From Brevundimonas sp. MF30-B (GTDB lineage Bacteria > Pseudomonadota > Alphaproteobacteria > Caulobacterales > Caulobacteraceae): a stretch of 64,000 nt of DNA. The notes below the pieces were generated by a model that did not search any database, was not told where the DNA came from, and saw only the letters and a program-made list of their open reading frames with translations. The stretch is taken from assembly GCF_004683885.1 (NCBI RefSeq), contig NZ_CP038440.1, positions 964,001 through 1,028,000 on the forward strand, read 5' to 3'. A program made the position numbers and the translations under genes. This document shows positions 35,359 through 45,153 of this stretch, one piece after another (the first letter of the stretch is position 1; the number at the start of each line of letters is the position of its first letter).

Positions 35359-38300
35359 CTAGCCCGCGAGCGTCGCCGCGCCAAGGGCGGCGTCCATGAT
35401 CGCCGCTGGAACCGGCGTCAGCCGAGGCCCGTCGGTCCACACCAGCGCCGCCTCGACCGGGCGGTCCGGATACAGCCGCTGCAACACCGCGCGATAGGCC
35501 GCCATCTGCAGCACATAGGCCGGATCGGCGTGTTCGATACGATCCGGCGCCGGCCGATTTGTCTTGTAATCGACCACCAGCACCCGCTCGGGCGTCACCA
35601 CCAGCCGGTCGATCCGTCCCGACAGCACCATGCCGGCCGGCAGGCCGGGCGCGGCGCCGGTCAGGGCGACCTCGGCGCGCGATCCGGGCCCGAATACGGC
35701 GGCGAACCGCTCGTCGCCCAGCACGCCCAGCGCGGCCTGGATCATCTCGTCACGGACCGCATCCGACAGGTCCGTCTCGCGCGCCAGCAGCCGACGGGCC
35801 AAGTCGGGCCAGGCGCCGGGCGCGGCCTCGGGCAGTCGCTCCAGCAACCGGTGGATCAGGTCGCCGCGCCGGAACCGCCCCAGACCGCCCGCCGCCCGGT
35901 CGAGCGGCGACGGCGCGCGGCCCCCGATGTCGCCCGCCAGCTTGGACGGGGCCGCCAGCCGCGCGCCCGGATCCGCCGCCGGCCGCTCGCTGACCCAGGC
36001 CGGCAGGGTAATGCTCGAGGCGGCTTCGCCGGGCGCCGCGCCCGCCTCGACCGGATCGACGCCGAAGCGAAACTTGCCGTCGCCAATGTCGCGCGCGCGG
36101 CCGTCGGCCAGCAGGCTCTCAAACGTCTGGCCGACGACATCCCACCACGAACCGGGCTCGAACCCTTCCTTGGGACGGCCCATGGCGCGGCCCATGACGA
36201 TCACCCGCTCGCGCGCCCGCGTCAGGGCGACATAGAGCAGGCGCAGCGACTCGGCGTCGGTGCGGTCGATCCGGCCCTGACGCGCCAGGGCCGAGGCGTC
36301 GCAATCGCCGGCCTTGGACGACGGACACATCAGCCACGCTTCGGTCCCATCCGCCTGATCCACGGCCATCAGGGTCGGGCCCTGCGGCTTCGCCTTGCCG
36401 GTGGTGTCCGGCAGGATGACGATGGGCGCCTCCAGCCCCTTCGAGCCGTGCACGGTCATGACGCGCACCTCGTCGCGCGCGCCCTCCATCTCGCGCTTCA
36501 CCTGGACGTCGGCCTGTTCCAGAAGCGCCAGGCAGGTCTCCAGGTCCGTCCCGCCGCGCGCCTCGGCGGCGAGAATCTGGGCCAGGGTCTCGTCGATCGC
36601 CTCTTCGGCCTCGCGGCCCAGCCTGTGCAGTATGCGCGCCCGACCCGAACGGCCATCGGGGCCGAGCCGGTTCAGAGCCAGGGAGAAGAAGGCCAGCGGA
36701 TCGCGCCCGCGCGACGCGATCAGGGCGCCGGCCAGATCGCGCGCCTCGGTCCATTGCGGGTGCTCGGCGGCCCGTTCGCGCAAGGCGCGCCATAGGGACC
36801 GGCCGTTCCGGGCTTCGGCGTCGGCCAGAGGATACAGCGCATGCGCCGGTCCGAAATCGGGCACGTCGCAGAAGGGCCCGCGCAGCACCTCGGCCAGGCT
36901 CAGATCGTCGTCGGGATACAAGGCGAAGCGCGCCAGGGCCATCAGGTCGTCGAAGACGATGTGGGCGTTCAGCTTCAGTCGGTCGGCCCCAGCCACGGGC
37001 GCGCCCTTGGCCTTCAGGGCGCGGATGATCTCCTCGAACGTCGCATCGCGGCGGCGCACCAGGATCAGGAAGTCGCCATAGCGCACGGCGCGCCGGCCCT
37101 CGGGCGCCTTGCGGTCATGGATCGTCACGCCCGCCTCGACCTGGCGGCGGATTTCGCGGGCGAGGGCGCGGGCCAGCTGCTTGCGCGCGCTCTGGGGGCC
37201 TTCCTGGTCGACCGGCGCGGTCCAGGCCTCTGGCGGCTTGGTCGCCGGTTCCTGGAACAGCGGCCAAAGGTCCACTGATCCGTGCTGGCCCAGACGCGCG
37301 GGGAGGTGGCGCGGAATTTCGCCGGTCTCGCCGACCAGGGCGCGGGCGCGCTCGGGCGCGTGGAAGGCGGCGTCCACGAAGGCCAGCACCTCTTCAGTCG
37401 AGCGGAACGAGGTGTCGAGCGGCACCTCCTGAAAGGCGTGGCCGGCGTGGCGCACGGCCTGGTCATAGACCTGAGCTTCCTGACGCAACCGTTCGGGACG
37501 GGCGCCCTGGAAGGAGTAGATCGACTGCTTTTCGTCGCCCACGGCAAAGACGGTGCGCGCCGGAACGTCGGTGGGACGCTCGCTTCCGTCGCCGGCGAAA
37601 AAGGGCTCGGTCAGGGCGCGCACGATGGCCCATTGCTCGGGCGCTGTGTCCTGCGCCTCGTCGATCAGGACGTGCTCGATCCCGCCATCCAGCTTGTACA
37701 GCACCCAGGCGGCGTCGGCCCGGCGGGTCAGCAGGTCGGCGGTGCGGCTGACCAGGTCGGTGAAGTCCAGCGCGCCGGCCTCGGCCTTGGCCGTCTTGTA
37801 AAGCGCGTGATGCTCGTCGGCGAGCGCTAGCACCTTCATGGTCTCGTCGGCGACGCGGGCGGCGCGGACGCGCTGCAGGGTCGCCAGATATTGGCCGCTG
37901 GTCCGGGTCAGGAACTCGACCGCGCCGGGCGGCGACCCCTTGGTCGTCAGCTGTTTGCGCGGCTCTCCCGATGTCAAGAAAACCTGACCGACGCTGTCGA
38001 ATGTCCAGTCCTGCTTGGCCGCCCTCATGCGCTCGGCGCAGCGCTGATCCATGATGCCGCCGGTCGCCATAGCATCGGCTGCGGCATTCCAGGCGGTGCG
38101 GTCCAGGTAGCGCATGAAGTCGTCGGACAGGCTCTGCGGCGTCTCGTCGGGCGTGACGCCAGTCAGGTGATAGGGGCTGGGCGCGCGGCCTTCGGCGATG
38201 GCCAGCAGGTAGGCGTTCAGGCTTTCGCGCCTCGCCTCGATCACGCCCAGCAGGGCGTTGAAGGCGTCGAACGCCAGCTCGACCGCGAAGTGTGAATAGG

Positions 38301-38853
38301 CCCGGCCCACACGGCCGTCGGGCTGGTTCAGCGCTGCCCGCGCCAGGTCCGCCCGCGCCCGGTGCGACAGGGCCAGGGCGGCCTGGTCCTCCAGCACCTC
38401 GAACCCCGGCGCCACGCCGGCCTCCAGCGGGAAGCGACGCAGCAGGCTTTCGCAGAAGGCGTGGATGGTCTGGATCTTCAGCCCGCCCGGCGTCTCCAGC
38501 GCGCGGGCGAACAGCCGCCGGGCCTCCGACAGCTCTTCGGCGGTCAGGGACCGGGGGTCGCGCCCGTCCAGCTCGGCCAGGGATTCCGACAGCGCACTAT
38601 CGTCGGCGACGGCCCAGCCGCCCAGCTTGTCGAACAGCCGCGTCTGCATCTCGGCGGCGGCGGCCTTGGTGTAGGTGATGCACAGGATGTCGCCGGGCCG
38701 CACCCGTTTCAGCAGCAGGCGCGCCACCCGGTTGACCAGGGTCGAGGTCTTGCCCGAGCCGGCGTTGGCGGTGACGAAGACCGACAGGCCGGGATCGGCG
38801 GCGACGGCCTGATTGGCGCGGGCGATGTCGGCAGGGGAGAGCGGCGAGGTCAT
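35359..38853 (-). CDS. addA: AddA, helicase-nuclease subunit of double-strand break repair
   Basis: UvrD-like helicase and RecB-family nuclease that with AddB processes broken DNA ends for RecA. The ATG at 38853 gives 1164 residues. Helicase motif I is TANAGSGKTSTLVNRV (about 29-44), with further SF1 motifs including VLIDEAQDT, VAVGDEKQSIYSFQGA and VMTVHGSKGLEAP. The C-terminal nuclease domain carries VLVVDYKTNRP near residue 1115. The start overlaps the addB stop as ATGA, so translation is coupled. Length and domain order fit alphaproteobacterial AddA. Confidence 0.97.
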   Translation of the reverse strand: MTSPLSPADIARANQAVAADPGLSVFVTANAGSGKTSTLVNRVARLLLKRVRPGDILCITYTKAAAAEMQTRLFDKLGGWAVADDSALSESLAELDGRDPRSLTAEELSEARRLFARALETPGGLKIQTIHAFCESLLRRFPLEAGVAPGFEVLEDQAALALSHRARADLARAALNQPDGRVGRAYSHFAVELAFDAFNALLGVIEARRESLNAYLLAIAEGRAPSPYHLTGVTPDETPQSLSDDFMRYLDRTAWNAAADAMATGGIMDQRCAERMRAAKQDWTFDSVGQVFLTSGEPRKQLTTKGSPPGAVEFLTRTSGQYLATLQRVRAARVADETMKVLALADEHHALYKTAKAEAGALDFTDLVSRTADLLTRRADAAWVLYKLDGGIEHVLIDEAQDTAPEQWAIVRALTEPFFAGDGSERPTDVPARTVFAVGDEKQSIYSFQGARPERLRQEAQVYDQAVRHAGHAFQEVPLDTSFRSTEEVLAFVDAAFHAPERARALVGETGEIPRHLPARLGQHGSVDLWPLFQEPATKPPEAWTAPVDQEGPQSARKQLARALAREIRRQVEAGVTIHDRKAPEGRRAVRYGDFLILVRRRDATFEEIIRALKAKGAPVAGADRLKLNAHIVFDDLMALARFALYPDDDLSLAEVLRGPFCDVPDFGPAHALYPLADAEARNGRSLWRALRERAAEHPQWTEARDLAGALIASRGRDPLAFFSLALNRLGPDGRSGRARILHRLGREAEEAIDETLAQILAAEARGGTDLETCLALLEQADVQVKREMEGARDEVRVMTVHGSKGLEAPIVILPDTTGKAKPQGPTLMAVDQADGTEAWLMCPSSKAGDCDASALARQGRIDRTDAESLRLLYVALTRARERVIVMGRAMGRPKEGFEPGSWWDVVGQTFESLLADGRARDIGDGKFRFGVDPVEAGAAPGEAASSITLPAWVSERPAADPGARLAAPSKLAGDIGGRAPSPLDRAAGGLGRFRRGDLIHRLLERLPEAAPGAWPDLARRLLARETDLSDAVRDEMIQAALGVLGDERFAAVFGPGSRAEVALTGAAPGLPAGMVLSGRIDRLVVTPERVLVVDYKTNRPAPDRIEHADPAYVLQMAAYRAVLQRLYPDRPVEAALVWTDGPRLTPVPAAIMDAALGAATLAG

Positions 38854-41800
38854 TGCGCGCCCTCTTCTTCGGCCCCGGCGACATGCCATTCCCAGACGCG
38901 CGCCAGATGGTCGAAATTGCCGCCGAAGGTCCCCATGAATTGAGGCGCGACCCAGCTGCGATACGGCATGGCCTCGTCGTCGAAGAGGGCGACCCCGGCC
39001 TTGAGCCGCGCCAGCTCGCGCTCGGCCATGAAGGCAGCGCCCTCGGCGCCGACGTCGGTGACCTTGCCCGGCTCGCGTCGGCCGGTCAGTTGGACGTAGA
39101 GAAGCTCTGTCGCCTCGGTCGGCGGCGCGGGGAAGCCGCCCTCGGCCAAGATGGCGGCCGCCAGGGTCAGCTGCGGCGCAAAGCCGGCGGCCACCTGCTT
39201 GGCCTGAGGCGCGGTCCCGGTCTTGAAGTCGATGACCGCTGCGCCCGTCGCATCCAGTTCGATCCGGTCGGCCTTGGCGGTGACGGTGAAGGGCCCGCCG
39301 GGCGCGTTAAAGGTCAAGGCGCCCGACTGCTCGACCAGAAGCTGGGCGCCGCGCGCGCGCCGGGCCCGCTCGAAGCCTTCCAGCCAGCGGGCGCAGTTGG
39401 CCGCCAAGGGGCGTTCGCGCGCCATGGCGTGATCCTCGAAACCCGCGGCGTCGATCTCATGGATCAGCCAGGCTTCGATCTGTTCGGCGCAGTCTTCCGG
39501 CAGGGCGTCCGGCCAGGTCCGCACCACGGTCTCCAGCGCCGCGTGGATGGCGGTGCCGCGCGCCATGGCCTCGGCCGAGGCGCCCGGCCGGTCCAGCTTC
39601 TTGAGCCCCAGCACGCGCGAGGCGTAGATGGCGTAGGGATCGCGCACCCAGCGCTCGATGCTGGTCACGGGCAGTTGGCGCGGCCGGCGGTGGACCGGGG
39701 GGCGCGGCTCGGGGCGGCGCGCATAGTCGGGCGTCGCGCGCGCGGGCGCATCCAGCGCGCGGGCCAAGCTCAGCACCGCGTCGGGCGCAGCGATGGTTAC
39801 GGGCGTGGTTTCGCCATGTGCGCCGCTGACCAGCATTTCCAGCCGCCACAGCCAGCGTGACCGGACGGCCGGCTGACCGCCGCGCCGCTCGCGCACCACC
39901 ATGACCGCTTCTGGCGCGCAGGCGGCCTGGACGAAGTCCTGGGCTGTCTGACCCAGCCGCCGCTCGGGCGCCGGCAGGCCCAGGGCCTTGCGCATGGGTC
40001 GCGACAGGAAGGGATCGGTTGGCGCGGGCCGGGGCCAGACGCCCTCCTCCAGTCCCGCTAGGATCATCAGGTCTGCCCGCGCCAGCCGCGCTTCGATGGC
40101 GCCCAGAATGCGGAGTCGCGGATGGCTGGCGCCGCCGGTGCGCACGGTCTCGGCCGCGATCAGTTCGGCGACCAGGGCCGCCAGCTCGTCGGGGGTGACG
40201 CCGCCCAGGGCCTCGCCCTGTTCGATCAGGGCCGACAGAAGGCCGGCGGCCGCCTCGCCGTCCCGCCCGCCCCAGGCGGCTGGCCCGGCCAGCGCCTCGA
40301 TGAGTTCGGTCAGGGTTGTCGCGGCCTTGTCCAGCGGCGCCCGGTCGCCGGCGAAGGGCGCGTGCGCCGCCTCGACCAGACCCTGCAGGGTCTCGGCCAG
40401 GTCCCGCGCCTCGCTCAGACGGGCCAGGCGCTCGGGCGAGGGCGCAGCCTGGCCGTCGCGCGGTTGGCCGGCCTGCTCCAGTTTGCGCAACAGGGCGGTC
40501 CAGTCGCGCGGACGCGGGCCGCGCAGACCCTTGCCCTCCAGAGTGCGGGCCGCGATCTCGGTCGCAAGCTCGGGGCGACGCCGCGCGTGCTTCAGCAGGG
40601 CCAGCAGGGTCTGGGGCGACAGCGGGTCCCCCATCCAGCGCGCGGCCAGCTGAACCAGCCCGCCCGCTTCGGTCAGGGCCAGGGGCGAGCCCGCCGACGA
40701 GTCCGCCGTGATGCCCCAGCGCTCCAGCCGCGCCTCGACCCGGCGCGACAGATCCAGGTCCGGCGTCACCAGGGCGCAGGTGCGGCCCGGCGTCTCCAGC
40801 GCCTCTCGCATCATCAGGGCGATGGCGGAGGCGGCCTCCTCCTCGGCGCGGACGGTCAGCAGCGACAGGCCCTTCAACCCTTCGGCGATGGGGTCGGCGG
40901 AGCGGTCGGCCCAGACGCGTGCGCGCAGTTCGCGGATGGCGCCGCGCCAGTCGTCCGTCGCCTCGGCGGGCCGCAGAGCCTCCTGGATGACGCGCGAGCG
41001 CGCCGTCTCGACCTCTGAACCCAGCCAGCGGTGGACGGCCGCACGCTCCACGCCGTGCCGTTCCAGCAGCCGTTTCAGCGCCGCCAGCGGATGCGCCTCC
41101 TCGATCTTGGACCACGCCGCCTCGTCCAGGGCCTGATCCAGGCCGGGCACGACGACGCAGCCCTGGGGCGCCCGCGCCACAGCGCCCAGGACATCGGCGG
41201 CCGAGGGCAGGGTGCCGGTCGAGCCGGCGGCGATGACCGGGCGGGCGGGCGGTTCGGCGTCCCAGGTCTCGGCCAGCCGCCGCAGCAGGGTGGCGCGTCG
41301 CCACGCAGGATCGACCAGCCCCAGCGTCTTCAACCGTTCGGGCCAGGCCTCGACGGCGAGGGACAGAAACTGCGCCGACCGCTCCCAGTGCCGCGCCATC
41401 TCGCCCTCAACCAAGTCGGCGACGCGGGCGGGATCGACGATCTCCTCCAGCTGGCAGGAGTCCAGAAAGCCGCCCAGCGCATCGGCCAGCTCCAGCGCCC
41501 GCAGCGGCGTCAGATCCGCGTCGAACCGCTCAACGATCAGGCGCGCCATCTCGAACCGGCGCCGCAGGGGCGCGATGGCGGGCGGCAGGTCCAGGCCGAG
41601 CGCGCCGGGGGCGAAGGGCGGCTCGTCCTCTTCCAGGTCGCCCAGCGGACGGACCTCGGGCAGCAGCACCGGCCGCTCCCCGGCCGCCCGCGCCAGGGCG
41701 GTCGAGAAGGCGCGAGCGGCGCGTCGATTGGGCAGCAGGATTATGGCGTCCGACAATGTTTCCGGCGAGGCCTCGCCCAGCCAGGCCAGCACGCCGTTGG

Positions 41801-41882
41801 CCAGGTCTTCCAGGAACGGCCGTTGAGCGGCGATCGTGAACCAGCGCGGGCCGGACCCGGCGAAGGGGTCGAACGAAGTCAC
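38850..41882 (-). CDS. addB: AddB, inactivated-helicase/nuclease subunit
   Basis: Partner of AddA in end resection and Chi recognition. The start is a GTG at 41882, giving VTSFDPFAGSGPRWFTI read as Met; it overlaps the murU stop as GTGA. Longer in-frame readings upstream are shadows of murU. The 1010 residues contain an inactive helicase fold (LLPNRRAARAF near residue 50) and a C-terminal RecB nuclease motif AAVIDFKTGTAP. The iron-sulfur cysteine cluster of Bacillus AddB (C-x2-C-x5-C at the nuclease end) is not visible, as in many alphaproteobacterial members. Confidence 0.95.
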   Translation of the reverse strand: MTSFDPFAGSGPRWFTIAAQRPFLEDLANGVLAWLGEASPETLSDAIILLPNRRAARAFSTALARAAGERPVLLPEVRPLGDLEEDEPPFAPGALGLDLPPAIAPLRRRFEMARLIVERFDADLTPLRALELADALGGFLDSCQLEEIVDPARVADLVEGEMARHWERSAQFLSLAVEAWPERLKTLGLVDPAWRRATLLRRLAETWDAEPPARPVIAAGSTGTLPSAADVLGAVARAPQGCVVVPGLDQALDEAAWSKIEEAHPLAALKRLLERHGVERAAVHRWLGSEVETARSRVIQEALRPAEATDDWRGAIRELRARVWADRSADPIAEGLKGLSLLTVRAEEEAASAIALMMREALETPGRTCALVTPDLDLSRRVEARLERWGITADSSAGSPLALTEAGGLVQLAARWMGDPLSPQTLLALLKHARRRPELATEIAARTLEGKGLRGPRPRDWTALLRKLEQAGQPRDGQAAPSPERLARLSEARDLAETLQGLVEAAHAPFAGDRAPLDKAATTLTELIEALAGPAAWGGRDGEAAAGLLSALIEQGEALGGVTPDELAALVAELIAAETVRTGGASHPRLRILGAIEARLARADLMILAGLEEGVWPRPAPTDPFLSRPMRKALGLPAPERRLGQTAQDFVQAACAPEAVMVVRERRGGQPAVRSRWLWRLEMLVSGAHGETTPVTIAAPDAVLSLARALDAPARATPDYARRPEPRPPVHRRPRQLPVTSIERWVRDPYAIYASRVLGLKKLDRPGASAEAMARGTAIHAALETVVRTWPDALPEDCAEQIEAWLIHEIDAAGFEDHAMARERPLAANCARWLEGFERARRARGAQLLVEQSGALTFNAPGGPFTVTAKADRIELDATGAAVIDFKTGTAPQAKQVAAGFAPQLTLAAAILAEGGFPAPPTEATELLYVQLTGRREPGKVTDVGAEGAAFMAERELARLKAGVALFDDEAMPYRSWVAPQFMGTFGGNFDHLARVWEWHVAGAEEEGAQ

Positions 41883-42601
41883 GCCTCGCCGTCCAGCCGC
41901 GCCTCGGCCTGATCGCGCGCCTGCGGGTCGCCAACGTGCATCCAGTCGCCGTCCAGAACGCAGCCATAAAGCCGACCCTCGGCCGCCGAACGCCGCCACA
42001 GCGGGCTGAGCGAAAAGGGGCCGTCGGGCCCCGCATCTGCATAGTCCGGCCGGGTGATGTGCACGCCCATATAGGCGAAGGGCGCGCTGGTCGCGTCGCC
42101 TCGGAAGGTGAGGCGGCCGTCTTCGGCTAGGAAGAAGTCGCCATCGCCCTCGAAACCGATGGAGCCCTCTCGCCGCGCCAAAAGCAGGGCGGCGTCCATC
42201 CGCGACGGATCCCACAGCCGCGCCAGCTGGGCCAGAGCATCGCACCGGTCGATCCAGATGCTGTCGATATTGGCCACGACAACCGGGTCGTCGCCCAGCA
42301 AGGGCCGCGCCTTCTTCAGCCCGCCGCCGGTCTCCAGCAGTTCGGCGCGCTCGTCGGAAATGGTGATGCGGGGCGCGGTGCGGTCCGCCAGGTGCGCCTC
42401 CAGCCGATCCGCGAACCAGTGGACATTGACCACCGCGATCTGGACGCCCGCCTGCGCCAGCCGATCCAGCACATGGTCGATCAGGGCGCGGCCGCCGACC
42501 TCGACCAGGGCCTTGGGCCGATCGTTCGTCAGGGGACGCATGCGGGTGCCCAGACCGGCGGCCAGCACCATGGCGGTTCGTGGAGGGGTCTGGGGCGTCA
42601 T
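41879..42601 (-). CDS. murU: N-acetylmuramate-1-phosphate uridylyltransferase
   Basis: Second step of the MurNAc salvage shunt: MurNAc-alpha-1-phosphate plus UTP gives UDP-MurNAc, bypassing MurA and therefore fosfomycin. The 240-residue nucleotidyltransferase starts with the signature MVLAAGLGTRMRPLTNDRPKAL (the first 20 residues of it being diagnostic) and has the VNVHWFADRLEAHL and MHVGDPQAR segments found in MurU. The start at 42601 overlaps the amgK stop by four bases, as expected for a coupled pair. A generic sugar-nucleotidyltransferase is excluded mainly by the amgK partnership. Confidence 0.92.
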   Translation of the reverse strand: MTPQTPPRTAMVLAAGLGTRMRPLTNDRPKALVEVGGRALIDHVLDRLAQAGVQIAVVNVHWFADRLEAHLADRTAPRITISDERAELLETGGGLKKARPLLGDDPVVVANIDSIWIDRCDALAQLARLWDPSRMDAALLLARREGSIGFEGDGDFFLAEDGRLTFRGDATSAPFAYMGVHITRPDYADAGPDGPFSLSPLWRRSAAEGRLYGCVLDGDWMHVGDPQARDQAEARLDGEA

Positions 42602-43689
42602 GCGCGCGCCTCCGCCGGCACATGGGCGTCGAACCAGCGCGCGACGGGCACCAGCGCCGGCTGCTCCAGATTGGCGTTCAGATGGCCCCACATGCGCGGC
42701 AGGAACTGGCGGTAACGCGGCTTGCCGTCGCGCGCGATCAGCCGCGCGAAGACGCCGATGATCCGCGCCTCGTTCAGCGCCGCCAGGCCGGCGTAGTCGG
42801 CCATGAAGGCGGCGCGGTTCGTGTGAGGTCTCAAGGCGAAATAGCGCTCCAGCGCCTCGGCCTCCAGGGCGGGCGAGACGTCGCGCCGGGCGTCCTGCAA
42901 CAGCGAGTGCAGGTCCCAGCTGGGGTGGGCGCGCACCGCATCCTGGAAGTCGATCATGCCGACCCGCGCCGCGCCGTCGCGTTCGGGCAGCCAGATCAGG
43001 TTCTCGGCGTGATAGTCGCGATGGGCCAGCACCGAGGCGCCCGCCGCGCCCGAGGCGACCATGGGCGCCCAGGCCTCTCGCCAGGCGTCGACGGCGGCCG
43101 CGTCGAACCGCACCCGCTCGTCCAGCTTCGGCAGCCATTCCACGAACAGGTCCGCCCCGCCCTGCAGCGCCGTCTCGTCATAGGTCAGGATCGGCCAGTC
43201 GCCGCCGGGACCGCTCAGCACCTCGGGAGGCGCCCCGGCTTCATGCAGCCGGGCCAGCGCCTCGACGGCGGTCAGGTACAGGGGCACCTCAGGCTCGCCG
43301 TCCTCGATCACGCGGGCGAACAGGGCGTCGCCGAAATCCTCGAGCACCGCCAGGCCGTTCGCCGCATCGACGGCCACAACGCCGGGCGCGGACAGACCCA
43401 GCGACCGCAGATGCTCGGCCACGGCGGCGAAGGCCTCGATGCGTCCAGCCGACAGGCGCGCGACCGCGTTCCAGCCTTCGGCGCGGCGCCGCTCTGGGCT
43501 CCAGTCGGGGGCGCACGGACGGCTCTCCGCCGCCGGCGGCTGATCCATCAGCATCAGCGACGGCTGGCCCGACCGGATCAGCCGCTCATAGCGGCGCGTC
43601 GAGGCGTCGCCGGGCAGGGGTTGTCGCTCGCTTACGCCCAGGTCGAGGGCGTCCAGGAAGGCGTCGATCAGGGGCGCGCGGTCAGACAT
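42598..43689 (-). CDS. amgK: AmgK, MurNAc/GlcNAc anomeric kinase
   Basis: Phosphorylates MurNAc (and GlcNAc) at C1 in cytosolic peptidoglycan recycling. The 363-residue aminoglycoside-phosphotransferase fold has the catalytic loop LAHRDYHAENLIW (about 219-231) and the metal-binding MIDFQDAVRAHPSWDL (about 242-257). The gene order tsaE-amgK-murU is the hallmark of this pathway. The start overlaps tsaE by eight bases and the stop overlaps murU. AmpG at 19.6 kb supplies the substrate. MupP, the phosphatase that precedes AmgK, is not in the window. Confidence 0.92.
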   Translation of the reverse strand: MSDRAPLIDAFLDALDLGVSERQPLPGDASTRRYERLIRSGQPSLMLMDQPPAAESRPCAPDWSPERRRAEGWNAVARLSAGRIEAFAAVAEHLRSLGLSAPGVVAVDAANGLAVLEDFGDALFARVIEDGEPEVPLYLTAVEALARLHEAGAPPEVLSGPGGDWPILTYDETALQGGADLFVEWLPKLDERVRFDAAAVDAWREAWAPMVASGAAGASVLAHRDYHAENLIWLPERDGAARVGMIDFQDAVRAHPSWDLHSLLQDARRDVSPALEAEALERYFALRPHTNRAAFMADYAGLAALNEARIIGVFARLIARDGKPRYRQFLPRMWGHLNANLEQPALVPVARWFDAHVPAEARA

Positions 43690-44191
43690 TCAACTCTCCG
43701 ATCCGGGCTTCCCACGCCCCTGCGCCGGAAACGGTCGCAGTTCTTCCATTCTGGGCCCTACCGCCAATCTCGCGGAGATTGGCTGCTTGAGGGAGGGGGG
43801 CGCTGGGGTCCGACAGCGTGACGACCAGTCGGTCGGGGCCGAGAAACTTTGAAGGATCGTCGCCTAGGCGTTCGGGCCATTCGATCAGGGCGCAGCCTTC
43901 GTCCAGGGCCTCGTCCAGGCCGATCTCGAAGGCCTCCTCCGGCCGGGTCAGGCGATAGAGGTCGAAATGGGCGATGGGCGGGTCGCTTTCGTAGAACTGG
44001 ACCAGGGTGAAGGTCGGGCTGGGCACGTCTTCGTCCGGCCGGGTCAGGGCGCGGATCAGGCCGCGGGCCAGGGTCGACTTGCCCATGCCCAGCGGGCCGT
44101 ACAGCAGCACCGCCTCGCCCGGCCGCAGCAGGGGCGCGATCGCCTGGCCCAGGCGCGCGGTGGCCTCGGCGTCGGGCAGGTGGAGCCTCAT
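43682..44191 (-). CDS. tsaE: TsaE, tRNA t6A-synthesis ATPase
   Basis: ATPase that drives the TsaBDE complex to make N6-threonylcarbamoyladenosine at tRNA position 37. The 169-residue protein has the Walker A motif GPLGMGKST (about 31-39), the SPTFTLVQ switch segment, the conserved HFDLYRL and the ALIEWPERLGD that closes the core. The start at 44191 overlaps the acyltransferase stop as ATGA. The C-terminal 25 residues are unconserved. Association with amgK/murU is widely conserved in alphaproteobacteria, probably by co-transcription rather than function. Confidence 0.95.
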   Translation of the reverse strand: MRLHLPDAEATARLGQAIAPLLRPGEAVLLYGPLGMGKSTLARGLIRALTRPDEDVPSPTFTLVQFYESDPPIAHFDLYRLTRPEEAFEIGLDEALDEGCALIEWPERLGDDPSKFLGPDRLVVTLSDPSAPLPQAANLREIGGRAQNGRTATVSGAGAWEARIGELNV

Positions 44192-45048
44192 GCGAACTCC
44201 GCGTCCGGCTGGCCCGGCAGCATCCGCTCGACAAAGGCCTTGAGCGCATAGGTGGCGCGCGTGGCGTCCGCGTCGATGCGCGAGGGCGGGATCGGCAGGC
44301 CGACGGACAGGCGAAACGCCTGCTTCTTCTTGTTCAGCATCTCGTGGAACAGGGTCACGTCGCGCAGTTCGGTCGAGAACCGGTCGAACAGGTGAAACAG
44401 CTTCGATGTCGGGCCGGCGACATGGATGGGCACGATGGGGGCGTCGTATTTTCTGGCCAGGGACGCGGCCGTGGGCGCCCAGTCGGGATCGATGAGAGAG
44501 CCGCCCTTGTCCACCCGCGCCAGCCGGCCGGCAGGGAACATGATCAGGCAGCGTTCGGCCTCGAACGCGTCGCGCGCGGCGGCCAGGGTGGCGCGGGTCT
44601 TTTCGCGCGTGCGCTTGTCCAGCACCCATTCGACCGGAATGACCGTCTCACCCAGGCGCGGCGAGACCCTGAGCGCGTCGGCGTTGGCGAAATAGATGGC
44701 GTCGTCGCGCCGCTTGCGGATCGCGTCATGCACGGCCAAGCCGTCGGCGATGCCGGTCGGGTGGTTGCAGACCACGATGCAGCGTCCCGTCGCCGGGATG
44801 CGGTCCAGGTTCAGCGTCGAGACCTTCAGGTCCAGCAGGTTCGAGACATAGGCCAGGGCCTCTCGCCCCGACAGGCCGGCGATGCCGTCGGCCATGGCGC
44901 GCGCCTCGCGATAGCCCAGCAGCCGATACAGGGCCGGGCGGATCAGCGGCCAGGCGGGCGAGCCCGTCAGACGCGGCGCCCGCTCGGCGATCAGCACATC
45001 GACGATGTGGTCGCGGTTCGATCTGGCGGGCGGGGATGCGGACGACAT
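44188..45048 (-). CDS. Lysophospholipid acyltransferase-family protein (PlsC/OlsA-like)
   Basis: Probably transfers an acyl group to a lyso-lipid at the inner membrane. The 286-residue protein (ATG at 45048) has the acyltransferase motif as NHPTGIADGL, with His and Asp separated by five residues instead of the four of PlsC; this spacing occurs in the hemolysin-like/OlsA branch. IMFPAGR supplies the second motif (the usual FPEGT-like segment) and PIVPIHVAG the fourth. A much longer open frame upstream is antisense to the S9 gene and rejected. It heads the coupled operon running to addA and is divergent from the S9 peptidase at 45154. Confidence 0.88.
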   Translation of the reverse strand: MSSASPPARSNRDHIVDVLIAERAPRLTGSPAWPLIRPALYRLLGYREARAMADGIAGLSGREALAYVSNLLDLKVSTLNLDRIPATGRCIVVCNHPTGIADGLAVHDAIRKRRDDAIYFANADALRVSPRLGETVIPVEWVLDKRTREKTRATLAAARDAFEAERCLIMFPAGRLARVDKGGSLIDPDWAPTAASLARKYDAPIVPIHVAGPTSKLFHLFDRFSTELRDVTLFHEMLNKKKQAFRLSVGLPIPPSRIDADATRATYALKAFVERMLPGQPDAEFA

Positions 45049-45153
45049 GCCTGTCGCTTGTCGCCGCTCGCGCGACGCGGGGCAAGACGCCGCCTTGGCG
45101 TTTGGCCGCCGCCACGCTAGCCCTTTCGCATCGACGGTTTCGGGAGTGGGCGG

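Noticed and set aside
41883..42623. N-terminal extension of addB through murU
   Set aside because: It is another frame of murU. The GTG at 41882 overlapping the murU stop is the natural start.
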